A DNA stretch of 64,000 nt from Actinobacteria bacterium UBA6100 (lineage in GTDB: Bacteria; Actinomycetota; Coriobacteriia; Anaerosomatales; Anaerosomataceae): the NCBI GenBank assembly GCA_002423585.1, contig DIWS01000013.1, positions 62,001 to 126,000 on the forward strand, written 5' to 3'. This document shows positions 37,679-46,200 of this stretch, piece by piece. A model generated the notes under the pieces. The model was not told where the DNA came from. It made no database searches and worked only from the letters and a program-made list of their open reading frames with translations. How positions within the stretch are numbered: the first letter of the stretch is position 1; each line of letters starts with the position of its first letter. A program made the translations under genes and the position numbers.

Positions 37679-38404
37679 ATGGATGAGTTTCTTCCTCTTC
37701 TGACCGCGATGGGCGCCGGTCTCCTGACGTTCCTCTCACCGTGCGTGCTGCCGCTGATCCCCGGCTACGTAGCGTTCATGACGGGGATGAGCGCGAGCGA
37801 GCTCACAGCCGAGGACCGCAAGCTCTCCACGATCCTCGTGCCGTCGATCCTGTTCGTGGCTGGCTTCACGATCGTCTTCGTTGCACTCGGCGCGTCGGCC
37901 TCGGCGGTCGGCTCCTTCATGGCATCGAACCGCAAACTCTTCGAGTTCATCGCGGGTGTGATCATCTTCGTACTCGGCTTCTTCATGCTGGGTATCGTCA
38001 AGGTCCCGTGGCTGTACGGCGAGGCACGCTTTGAGATGCAGAAAGCGCGCAAGTTCGGCACGCTGGCCGCGCTCGTGATGGGTATGGCTTTCGCGTTCGG
38101 CTGGTCGCCGTGCGTGGGCCCGATCCTCGGCTCGATCCTCATGATGGCCGCGAACACCGCCGAGGTCGGTCAGGGCGCCCTGCTCCTGGCTATGTACTCA
38201 CTGGGTCTGGGGATCCCGTTCGTGCTCGTTGCGGTGATGCTCGGGCGCATCAAGCCGGTGCTCAACTGGTTGAACCGGCACGCGTTGGTGATCAACCGCA
38301 TCGCCGGAGTCGTGCTGATGGCGCTCGGAGTGCTCATCCTCACGGGTTGGATCGGCCCGGTCGTCGGATTCCTTTCGCGCTTCATCCCGAAGCTCGGCGG
38401 GTGA
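37679..38404 (+). CDS. ccdA: CcdA-type thiol electron carrier
   Basis: A 241-residue membrane protein with six helices, homologous to the core of DsbD. It passes reducing equivalents from cytosolic thioredoxin to extracytoplasmic thiol proteins, for example in cytochrome c maturation. The paired cysteines lie in LSPCVLPLIPGY (helix 1) and GWSPCVGPILG (helix 4). The ATG at 37679 sits 6 bases after GGGGG; a TTG one codon earlier is less likely. No cytochrome c assembly genes are nearby; the thioredoxin gene is 8 kb upstream. Confidence 0.92.
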   Translation: MDEFLPLLTAMGAGLLTFLSPCVLPLIPGYVAFMTGMSASELTAEDRKLSTILVPSILFVAGFTIVFVALGASASAVGSFMASNRKLFEFIAGVIIFVLGFFMLGIVKVPWLYGEARFEMQKARKFGTLAALVMGMAFAFGWSPCVGPILGSILMMAANTAEVGQGALLLAMYSLGLGIPFVLVAVMLGRIKPVLNWLNRHALVINRIAGVVLMALGVLILTGWIGPVVGFLSRFIPKLGG

Positions 38405-38483
38405 CCTGCGCTTTGCCCCGCCGGGGGCCGTGCTCTACGATGAGTGTCGGGGTGTGTCCGCTCCCGGACAGGGCAGGTCTCGC

Positions 38484-41400
38484 ATGCAGCGTCTACTGAG
38501 CGCGCGGCTTTCGCTCACCAACAGGCTCCTGCTGCTCGCGGCGCTCATCGTCGTGAGTACGACGGTACTGTTGCTTGCCACCTCGGCGGCCGGCGTCTAC
38601 GACATGGCCAGACGGCAGGAGTCCACCCGTCTCGCCGCGTACCGCGACATCCTCGTTGAGGAACTGCGCAGCCATCTGGGCGGCCTTCACGATGTGATGG
38701 AGGCGACCGCCAGGGATCCGGTGCTCGGCGGTGCGGATGCCGACGCGATCGATGACGCTCTCGCGCGCCTGGCTCTCGACAACGCAGAGCATCTTCAGGG
38801 AACAGCGCTCCTCGATGCGACGGGAGCGGTGGTCGACGCGTGGCCCGGGGATGCGCTTTCGGGTGCATCTGCCATGGTCTACGACGCCGCGGAAGCGTCC
38901 GCGACCGCCGTGACGTTCGTGTGGGACACAGCAGGGACCGGCGAGGGGCAGGGGACCATGTGGGTTCTCGCGCCGGTTCGGGTGGAGGACGGGGGGCATC
39001 GTACCTTGCTGTGCCGGCTCAGGGGCGGCTTTCTAAGTCATATCCTCACCGATCTCTCCGATCTTCCCGGCACGTCGACCGCACTCGTGCTCGATGGCAA
39101 GGAACAGGTCGTCTACCACAGCGAGAGTGCACTCGATGTGGAGGGCGCGTCGTTTGAGTTGACGCAAGACCCCGAGAAGTCATCGGTAGGCGTGCTTGCC
39201 TTACGGGGCGGCATGGCGCAGGCCGGTCCCTATGCCGAGATCGGCGCGCTGTCGCGACTGGGGTGGAAGGTCGCGGTGGTGGACTCCTCTTCGGTCGCAT
39301 GGCGACAGACCTGGGCCGCGCTCGCCCCGGGTGTCCTCGGATGGATCGCCGCTCTTGCGGTCGCGCTCACCACCGCGCTGGCGGTGGTGAGCCGTATGAC
39401 GCAGCCGCTCAAGGTGCTCGAGTCCCGGGCGAGGGCTCTTGCCTCAGGAACCGCCGTCGAGGTGGAGACCGTCGTGGGACACGATGAGATCGGGCGTCTC
39501 ATCGAGGCGTTCAACTCCGTGGTCCGTCGGCTCAACCGGATGAACGATATCTCCGAGTTGCTGGCGCGCGCCTCCGACCGATCGCTCGTACTGGCGGGTG
39601 TGACGTCGGCGGTGGCCCATATGCTCGAATCCGTCGATGCCGAGGTCTTGCTTCTCGGCGAAGCGGGACAGCTCGACCTGGTAGCTGCTGAAGGAGTCCT
39701 GTCAGGGCAGGAGGGTATCGCGGTGCGGATGGCCGACGTCCCGTGGATCGCCGAGGCGATCGCGACAGGGCAGCCGGTAGGCGCCTCGCCGGGCGCGGAG
39801 GACGCGTACCTCGATCTGCACGGACCCACGGCGGGGGAGGCGCTCGCCGCGCCTCTGTGCGCGGCGTCAGAGACGATCGGCGTCACCGTTGTGGTGAGGC
39901 ACACGGATGTGGCGTTCACCGAGGTGGAAGTGGACACGGTCCGCACGTTCGCCGCCCAGGCCTCAGTGGCGCTCCAGAACTCGCGTCTGTTCGAGGACGA
40001 GCGCCGCTCACGGCGCGAGGCCGAAGCGCTGCGGTCAGTGGCCGAACGGGTGGCGTCATCCGGCGAGATCGAGACCATCTTGTCCGATGTGGCCCGTATG
40101 CAGGCCGAACTGGTCGGCTCAGGTGTCGCGCGAGTGGTGCTGCTCGACAGGAAATCCTACGGACTCGACGAGCCGGAGGAGTCCGATGTCGACGCTGCCT
40201 GGATCGAGCTGTGGCGGTCGGTGACCGGAGAGCACGAAGACCCGTCTGATCCGGTATGCGTCGATGCGACGACCGCCGCCCCGGGGACGGCCGTCGTCTT
40301 GCGACAGTTGGGCGCATCGGTGGCACTGCTCACGCCCTTGTACCGTGCTGCCGGGCTGGCCGGCCTGATGGTGCTCTCGTCCACTGCGCCCTGCCACGCG
40401 CTCTCGGCACGGCGTCTCGCACTGGCCGGAACGGTGGGCAAACAGGCGTCGCTCGCGCTCGAGAACGCGTTCCTCTTCCAGCAGGCGAAGAAGCGTGCGG
40501 ACGACCTTGAGACCATCTTCCGCATCAGTCATGCGGTGAGTTCGTCGCTCCAGAGCCGGATCGTACTCAACCGTGTCCTCGATGTGGTCCAGAAGATGCT
40601 ATCGGCCGATGCGGTCATGCTCATGACCTACGACGCGCAGCGCAAGCTGATCTCGGTGCCGATGGCGCGTGGCATCCTTCATCGCGACATGCTGGAGGCG
40701 ACCTTCCGCCCCGGGGAGGACGTCCCCGGGCGTGTCTTCGAGACCCGTGAGCCTGAGCGCTACGACCGCATCTCGAGTGCCGACACGCTCCTACTCAATT
40801 CGGCCGCTGACCAGGGGCTCGAGTCGCTGTTGGCCGTGCCACTGCTGGCACGGGGCCGCAGCATCGGCGTCCTGGTGGTGTTCGCCCGTGAGCCTGCGGC
40901 TTTCACGACAGACGAGCTCGACCTGCTCCGCACGTTCGGCTCTCAGGCCGCGCTCGCGATCGACACGGCCGAGATGTTCAGCCGCGAGCACAATGTCGCC
41001 ACGGTGCTGCAGGAGAGCATCCTGCCGGTGCGGCTGCCCCGCATACCGGGCATCGAGGCGAGCAGCGTGTACCTGCCCGCGGGCACGGATGCCGACATCG
41101 GGGGCGACTACTACGACCTGTTCACGGCACCGGACGGACGTGTGGTCGTATCGATCGGCGATGTGTGCGGCAAGGGCGTAGCCGCGGCGACGAAGACCTC
41201 GATGATCAGGTATGCGCTTCGCGGGATGGTCGTGGCCGGGCTGGAGCCGGCCCGCGTACTCGCCGAGCTCAACGACATGCTTCTCGAGGCGGGCGACGCT
41301 ACAAGCATCGTGACCCTCTGGCTGGGCTACATCGACACCACTTCGGGCCGGCTTCTGTACGCCGACGGTGGCCACCCCCCTGCGCTTCTGATGCGGTCAT

Positions 41401-41732
41401 CGGACGCCCGGATCGAGCGGCTCGCGACGACTGGGGCCCTCCTCGGCGCGGTCTCAGGGATCTCCTGGACGCAACACGATGTTCCGATCGAGGACGGCGC
41501 CACGCTCCTGCTGTACACCGATGGAGTGACCGAGGCGCGCAGCGGCGGGAGGTTCTTCGGCGAGGGCCGCGTACGTCGGGCCTTGCGGGCGGGCGGATCA
41601 CCGGCGAGTGTCGCGCAACGCCTCCTCTCCCAGGTACAGCGTTTCTCGGCCGGCGAGCTCAGGGACGATGCGGCGATCCTGGCGGTCGCATACGTACCCG
41701 CACAGGAGGCCGCCGGGGATGTTTCGGCCTGA
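38484..41732 (+). CDS. RsbU-like PP2C phosphatase with sensor and GAF domains
   Basis: A 1082-residue membrane sensor phosphatase. Order: helix (about 12-40), extracytoplasmic Cache-like region (about 45-270), second helix (about 275-300), HAMP, three GAF-like domains (about 360-500, 530-670, 690-850) and a SpoIIE/RsbU-type PP2C domain (about 860-1070) with GGDYYDL, SIGDVCGKGV, TLWLGYID, ADGGHPPALL and LYTDGVTEAR. Such enzymes dephosphorylate STAS-domain antagonists to free a sigma factor. The likely partner is the STAS-kinase fusion 54 bases downstream. ATG 38484 is preferred over 38430. No sigma factor gene of this pathway is visible. Confidence 0.92.
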   Translation: MQRLLSARLSLTNRLLLLAALIVVSTTVLLLATSAAGVYDMARRQESTRLAAYRDILVEELRSHLGGLHDVMEATARDPVLGGADADAIDDALARLALDNAEHLQGTALLDATGAVVDAWPGDALSGASAMVYDAAEASATAVTFVWDTAGTGEGQGTMWVLAPVRVEDGGHRTLLCRLRGGFLSHILTDLSDLPGTSTALVLDGKEQVVYHSESALDVEGASFELTQDPEKSSVGVLALRGGMAQAGPYAEIGALSRLGWKVAVVDSSSVAWRQTWAALAPGVLGWIAALAVALTTALAVVSRMTQPLKVLESRARALASGTAVEVETVVGHDEIGRLIEAFNSVVRRLNRMNDISELLARASDRSLVLAGVTSAVAHMLESVDAEVLLLGEAGQLDLVAAEGVLSGQEGIAVRMADVPWIAEAIATGQPVGASPGAEDAYLDLHGPTAGEALAAPLCAASETIGVTVVVRHTDVAFTEVEVDTVRTFAAQASVALQNSRLFEDERRSRREAEALRSVAERVASSGEIETILSDVARMQAELVGSGVARVVLLDRKSYGLDEPEESDVDAAWIELWRSVTGEHEDPSDPVCVDATTAAPGTAVVLRQLGASVALLTPLYRAAGLAGLMVLSSTAPCHALSARRLALAGTVGKQASLALENAFLFQQAKKRADDLETIFRISHAVSSSLQSRIVLNRVLDVVQKMLSADAVMLMTYDAQRKLISVPMARGILHRDMLEATFRPGEDVPGRVFETREPERYDRISSADTLLLNSAADQGLESLLAVPLLARGRSIGVLVVFAREPAAFTTDELDLLRTFGSQAALAIDTAEMFSREHNVATVLQESILPVRLPRIPGIEASSVYLPAGTDADIGGDYYDLFTAPDGRVVVSIGDVCGKGVAAATKTSMIRYALRGMVVAGLEPARVLAELNDMLLEAGDATSIVTLWLGYIDTTSGRLLYADGGHPPALLMRSSDARIERLATTGALLGAVSGISWTQHDVPIEDGATLLLYTDGVTEARSGGRFFGEGRVRRALRAGGSPASVAQRLLSQVQRFSAGELRDDAAILAVAYVPAQEAAGDVSA

Positions 41733-41786
41733 CCCGCCCGGGGGAATCCAAACCGAGGAACCGAGCCGGATCCGCGGAGGCGGCCG

Positions 41787-42596
41787 ATGAAGGTACTGAC
41801 CGAGCATGAGCCTGACGCTCGCATATGCATGGTGAGGGTCCAGGGCGACATCGACTCGTCGACGGCCCCGGAGCTGCAGTCGGCTCTCGAGGCCGCCATG
41901 CATCGCGGGTGCGTCAACCTCGTCCTGGATCTCGCCAGAGTCACGTACGCAGACAGCTCGGCACTGGGCGTGATCGTGTCGATCAACCGCATGCTCGAGC
42001 CCAAGAGTGGTCGCCTGGTCCTGGCCGGCGCCACGCGCAACGTCGCCCGCATCCTCGAGATCTCCGGACTGGTGGGGGCCGCGCCGACCGTGTCGGCAGC
42101 GCCCGATGCCGCCGAAGCGCTGGCGGGCCTCATGCTCGCGACGCCCGCCGAGTCGCCGTTGTGGACGCGGTCCATCGAGTTGCCCGCCAACTCGACATCA
42201 CTCGCCGCGATGCGTGCAGAGGTCTGCGGCGTCCTCGAGCCGCTGGGTATCGCCGAGGCGACACAGTTCGACATCAGGGTCGCGGTGGGCGAGGCGCTCT
42301 CCAATGCCGTCCGTCACGGTTCGTCAAGCAGCGAGGGAGACAGCGTCAGCGTGACGGTCAGCGCGTATCCGGATCGCGTGGTGCTGGTCGTGCTGGATCG
42401 CGGGGAGGGTTTCGACGGGGAGTCGGTGAGTGACGGTGACCTGTATGCGCCGTCCGGCCGCGGCGTCATGTTCATGCGTGCTCTCATGGACCACGTGGTC
42501 TTCGAGCGCCAGCCCGCGGGGGGGACGGCTGTCACACTCGTGAAGCACCTCGGTGACGGGCACGAGCACGCGCGTTCCGCGGTTTCGCGTGATTAG
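41787..42596 (+). CDS. STAS anti-anti-sigma domain fused to RsbW-like kinase
   Basis: A 269-residue fusion. Residues 1-110 form a STAS domain like SpoIIAA/RsbV, with the phosphorylatable serine in TYADSSALGVIV (Ser57/58). Residues 125-260 form a GHKL anti-sigma kinase like RsbW/SpoIIAB: the N-box is VAVGEALSNAVRHG (Asn173), with VLDRGEGFD and SGRGVMFM as glycine boxes. Normally antagonist and kinase are separate proteins, so here switching could be intramolecular. It follows the RsbU-like phosphatase gene, presumably in one operon. Confidence 0.88.
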   Translation: MKVLTEHEPDARICMVRVQGDIDSSTAPELQSALEAAMHRGCVNLVLDLARVTYADSSALGVIVSINRMLEPKSGRLVLAGATRNVARILEISGLVGAAPTVSAAPDAAEALAGLMLATPAESPLWTRSIELPANSTSLAAMRAEVCGVLEPLGIAEATQFDIRVAVGEALSNAVRHGSSSSEGDSVSVTVSAYPDRVVLVVLDRGEGFDGESVSDGDLYAPSGRGVMFMRALMDHVVFERQPAGGTAVTLVKHLGDGHEHARSAVSRD

Positions 42597-42650
42597 TCCG
42601 CCAAAGCGCGGTATCCTGTCGTGGGGATCACGTCTGAGGGAGGCTGTGTC

Positions 42651-43217
42651 GTGGAACTGATGGATGCAATCCGTGCGCGCCGCTCGATCCGCGTCTTCAG
42701 CGATCGATCGGTGGATCGCGAGACCGTCGACCGGCTGATCGATGCATCGACCTACGCGCCATCGCGGTTCAACGTCCAGCCCTGGCATTTCCACGTGGCG
42801 ATGGGCGAAGCCCGTGCACGCGTGGCCGAGGTCATGGCACTCACGACCGCGTACCTCGACGAGTACATCGATGTGCTCGGGCCTGACGGCATGGAGCACG
42901 CTGCGCGGTTCTACGCCGATCTCGGTGGTGCCCCGGTCATCATCGGCATCTCGGCGAAGCATGTAGAGGACCCGACGGAGTGGTTGGATGACACGATCGC
43001 TGTCGGCGCGGCCCTGCAGAACTTCCTGCTCGCGGTCGTGGACCAGGGACTCTCCGCCTGTAGCCTGACGGCGCCGCACTGGATCCGTGACAAGCTGCTC
43101 GAGGTCTTCGAGATATCCGAGGGCTTCGACATCATGGCCTTGATCGTGCTCGGCTACGGAGACGAGACGCCCTGGGACAAGAGCCGTCACACGGATGTCG
43201 CGACCTACCTGAAGTGA
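42651..43217 (+). CDS. Nitroreductase-family flavoprotein
   Basis: A 188-residue FMN-dependent NAD(P)H oxidoreductase of the nitroreductase family. It begins MELMDAIRARRSIRVFSDR, the usual FMN-contacting arginine motif, and has APSRFNVQPWHF and a C-terminal LGYGDETPWDKSRH. Substrates may be quinones, nitro compounds or flavins. The GTG at 42651 follows GGGAGG by 7 bases. The HAD gene starts inside its stop codon. Confidence 0.88.
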   Translation: MELMDAIRARRSIRVFSDRSVDRETVDRLIDASTYAPSRFNVQPWHFHVAMGEARARVAEVMALTTAYLDEYIDVLGPDGMEHAARFYADLGGAPVIIGISAKHVEDPTEWLDDTIAVGAALQNFLLAVVDQGLSACSLTAPHWIRDKLLEVFEISEGFDIMALIVLGYGDETPWDKSRHTDVATYLK

Positions 43218-43921
43218 CAGCTCCGTCACTGCGCGCAGTCTTCTTCGACGTCGGCAACACGCTGCTGTATGCCGAACCGAGTGTGTCCGAGGTGTGCCGC
43301 CAGGTGCTTGCCGAGGCTGGACACGTCCGCGACCTTCACGTGATCGACTCGTTCATGCCGCTCGTGGACGCCTACTACGAGGAGCGCTACGAGGAAGACG
43401 ACGCATTCTGGACGGACGAGGAACGGACGTCATCGGTCTGGGTGGGCATGTACTCGATGCTGTGCCGGCGTCTCGGCATCGAGGACGAAGCCGTTGACCT
43501 TGCGCGACGGGTGTACGACGAGTTCGGGCGCCCGGATCGCTGGGCGGCCTACGACGACGTCCGGCCCGCCTTCGACAGGCTCGCGAGCCGCGGGCTGCGC
43601 ATCGGCATCATCTCCAACTGGGACTCCCGGCTCGTCGGGCTACTCCGGGGCCTCGGCTTCGGTGATGTGCTCGACGATATCGTCTCCTCGGCCGACGTTG
43701 GCGTGCACAAGCCCGATCCGCGCATATTCCAGCTGGCTTGCGAGCGTATCGGCGTACTGCCCGAGGAGGCGGCGCACGTGGGCGATCACCACTACGCCGA
43801 CATCCTGGGAGCGAGCTCGGTGGGGATGCGAGCTGTGCTCATCGACCGGCACGGTGTGGCCGACCCGGCAGACAACCCGATCCGCACACTCGATGAACTC
43901 GAGGCGGTGCTCGGACTGTAG
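43214..43921 (+). CDS. HAD-superfamily hydrolase
   Basis: A 235-residue HAD-IA phosphatase. Motif I is FFDVGNTLL (the nucleophile Asp is followed by VG rather than the usual LDGT pattern, as in HDHD3-type members), motif II is IISNWDSR, motif III is the Lys in VHKPDPRIF and motif IV is HVGDHHYADILGA. A long cap domain lies between motifs I and II. The substrate is unknown. It overlaps the nitroreductase gene by 4 bases. Confidence 0.87.
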   Translation: MTAPSLRAVFFDVGNTLLYAEPSVSEVCRQVLAEAGHVRDLHVIDSFMPLVDAYYEERYEEDDAFWTDEERTSSVWVGMYSMLCRRLGIEDEAVDLARRVYDEFGRPDRWAAYDDVRPAFDRLASRGLRIGIISNWDSRLVGLLRGLGFGDVLDDIVSSADVGVHKPDPRIFQLACERIGVLPEEAAHVGDHHYADILGASSVGMRAVLIDRHGVADPADNPIRTLDELEAVLGL

Positions 43922-43997
43922 ACGGTGGGGATGAGCGCGGACACGACGGCATCGTCAGGACGGTCATCTGCCACATTCACTCAGGGAAGGGGTGCGC

Positions 43998-44591
43998 ATG
44001 AAGCGCTACGTCGTCATCGTGACCGGTGCGTCGGGGTCGGCGTACGGACTGCGCCTTGTGGAGCAGCTGCTCGAGATCGGTGAGGTCACCCTCATCTTCA
44101 CCAAGATGGGCGCCGAGATGACCGCGTACGAACTCGGACTGATGGTCCCTGCCGACGGCGGTCGCGATGCGGTGTTGAGGTACCTGGAGCTCCCGCGAGA
44201 CCTGCCGCTGCGCGTTGTGCCGAGCGACGACCTCTTCGACGCGGCGGCCTCGGGATCGACCCGGATCGACGCGGTCGTAGTCGCACCTGCTTCGATGGGC
44301 TTCGTCGGTTCGCTTTCCGGTGGTCTGGCCTCGGATCTCGCCGAACGCGCGGCGGACGTCGCGCTCAAGGAGAGGCGTCGACTCGTCGTGGTCCCGCGCG
44401 AGACACCGCTGAGCCTGATCCATCTGCGGAATCTCACCACGCTCGCCGAGGCGGGAGCATCCATCGTTCCGGCGATGCCCGGCTTCTATCAGCGGCCGGG
44501 CTCGGTGGACGACATGGTGAACTTCGTCGTCGGCAAGGTGCTCGACGTTCTGGACGTGGATCATGAGCTCTTCACCCGCTGGCGCGGCTAG
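43998..44591 (+). CDS. ubiX: UbiX-family flavin prenyltransferase
   Basis: A 197-residue enzyme that makes the prenylated FMN cofactor of UbiD decarboxylases. It shows the nucleotide loop VTGASGSAYGLRLVEQL, the catalytic-site region APASMGFVGSLSGG, PRETPLSLIHLRNL and PAMPGFYQRPGSVDDMVNF. The ATG at 43998 follows GGGAAGGGG by 6 bases. No ubiD is present in the window; in such genomes UbiX often serves menaquinone synthesis or aromatic decarboxylation. It is convergent with the antiporter operon. Confidence 0.93.
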   Translation: MKRYVVIVTGASGSAYGLRLVEQLLEIGEVTLIFTKMGAEMTAYELGLMVPADGGRDAVLRYLELPRDLPLRVVPSDDLFDAAASGSTRIDAVVVAPASMGFVGSLSGGLASDLAERAADVALKERRRLVVVPRETPLSLIHLRNLTTLAEAGASIVPAMPGFYQRPGSVDDMVNFVVGKVLDVLDVDHELFTRWRG

Positions 44592-44600
44592 AACGATCGA

Positions 44601-44637
44601 CCGAGAGGGCGTGGTCTCCGCTCCGTGGTGCTCTCGG
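44601..44637. terminator. Hairpin between ubiX and the antiporter operon
   Basis: A 7-bp stem CCGAGAG / CTCTCGG with a 23-base loop, in the 52-base convergent gap. It is weak and lacks a U run; a bidirectional stop is likely but not certain. Confidence 0.4.
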
Positions 44638-44643
44638 CTTCGG

Positions 44644-46200
44644 CTAGGATAGCGCGAGCGTGACGAGTACTACGGCGAGCAGCACGAGGATCGTGCTAGC
44701 GGTCGTCCACGCGAGGAGCCGCCCTTCGGTCGCGGTGAGCACGGTCCGCAGCCGCTCAACACGCGCAGAGGTGGGGGTCGCAGCAACCTGCGTGGATCGC
44801 GGATGATCATCGAATCTGCCGAGAAGCGCAGTGAGGCCGACGAGGACATCGCCGGGCACGACGACACCGTCGAGCCGCCGTACGACGGCAGGTATGAGTC
44901 GCATGGCCTGCCAGCCCGCGATGGCCACGAGGGCCGGCCACGTCGCGGTCCACAGCGAGTCCGGCGACACCACGCTTTCGATCGCATGCCGGTTCCACTC
45001 GGCGGGCCATACCCACGTCGCGATGGCTGTGGCCGCGAGCACCAGAGCCCACGGGGCCACCGGCGGGCGCGCCGGGAGCGGATCGCCGACGGTCTCGCGG
45101 CGGATGAGCACGAACAGCCGCAGCATGAGCGCCGCAGTGCCGATGGCGGTCAGCGGGAGCAGCGCGTAGACCGCTTCGGGTACCGGGCCGTGAAGCAGGT
45201 GGATGGCGTCTTTGAGGGCGTACTTGGCGACGAATCCGCTCGTGAACGGTGCGCCCACCAAAGCGAGGGCGGGCAGGGCGAGGGCGCAGAGCGCGACGGT
45301 GCGCTCGCGCCCCTTCGCGTGTGCGGCCACGTCCGCGCCGAGCACGAGGGCACTCTTCGCCAGGCCATGATGCAGGGCGAAGGCGACGATGGCGCCGTGG
45401 GCGAGCGCCGTCGCGCCCGCATCGCCGAGGCTCACGCCGCCGGCGATCAGCACGAGGCCCATCTGGCTCGCGCTCGAGTAGCCCAGGACGGCCCGGGGTG
45501 TGGTGGTGAGCACGCCCATCACGGCCGCCCCGAAGGCGGTGATCAGCCCGAGAAGCATCACGGCCGAGACCCAGTCGGCGCCCACCGCATCTGCCGGCAG
45601 GAGCCTGATCATCGCGAGAGCGCCGACCTTGACCGAGGCGCCCGCGAGCGCGGAGGCCGCTCCGGCGGGTGTGTACGTGTAGCTGAGCGGCAGTATTCCG
45701 GAGAAGGGAAGGGCCCCGATCTTGAGTGAGATCGAACCGAGGAGCAGGGCGACGATCAGTGCCGCATGCGGGGACGCCGCTGCGCCCGCCCGCATCTCGG
45801 AGAGCAGGAGCGAGTCACCGCCGGTGGCCATCAGCACGAGCGCGGCGAGGAGCAGCGCCTCCCCGATCACGGTGAGCGTGAGGTAGACGGCTCCCGCGCG
45901 GCGAGACTCGGCAGAACGGGTATGCGTGATGAGCCCCCAGGCCGGTAGCGCCATGAGTGCGAAGCACAGGTAGAACGAGATCGCATCGGCGGCCACGGCC
46001 ACGCCGACGCCACCGATGGCCGAGGGCACGTAGTACGCGAAGAGCCGGCCGCGCTCGCGGGCGGGGGTCGTGGCCCAGGCATGCGCGCCCGATACCAGCC
46101 ACAGGAAGGCGAAGAGCGCGAGGAACGGCACCGCGATGTCGTCGACCGCGAAGCGAAGTGCGCCCATGCCGGTCGGGATGAGACTGCCTATGGTGTCCAC
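44644..46200 (-). CDS. Third MrpD/NuoM/N-like antiporter subunit
   Basis: A 518-residue membrane protein with about 14 helices of the proton-conducting transporter family (Pfam PF00361). The core helices carry AVLGYSSASQMGLVL with the family lysine in the nearby SLKIGALPFSGILP and HHGLAKSALVLGAD. It is the last and most divergent large subunit of the cluster and resembles HyfB/NuoN-like members more than classical MrpD. The GTG at 46200 lies inside the upstream gene's end (13-base overlap). Confidence 0.85.
   Translation of the reverse strand: MDTIGSLIPTGMGALRFAVDDIAVPFLALFAFLWLVSGAHAWATTPARERGRLFAYYVPSAIGGVGVAVAADAISFYLCFALMALPAWGLITHTRSAESRRAGAVYLTLTVIGEALLLAALVLMATGGDSLLLSEMRAGAAASPHAALIVALLLGSISLKIGALPFSGILPLSYTYTPAGAASALAGASVKVGALAMIRLLPADAVGADWVSAVMLLGLITAFGAAVMGVLTTTPRAVLGYSSASQMGLVLIAGGVSLGDAGATALAHGAIVAFALHHGLAKSALVLGADVAAHAKGRERTVALCALALPALALVGAPFTSGFVAKYALKDAIHLLHGPVPEAVYALLPLTAIGTAALMLRLFVLIRRETVGDPLPARPPVAPWALVLAATAIATWVWPAEWNRHAIESVVSPDSLWTATWPALVAIAGWQAMRLIPAVVRRLDGVVVPGDVLVGLTALLGRFDDHPRSTQVAATPTSARVERLRTVLTATEGRLLAWTTASTILVLLAVVLVTLALS

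Noticed and set aside
38395..38423. Terminator after ccdA
   Set aside because: A 7-bp stem CGGCGGG/CCCGCCG overlaps the stop codon, with a long loop and no U run; too weak to call.
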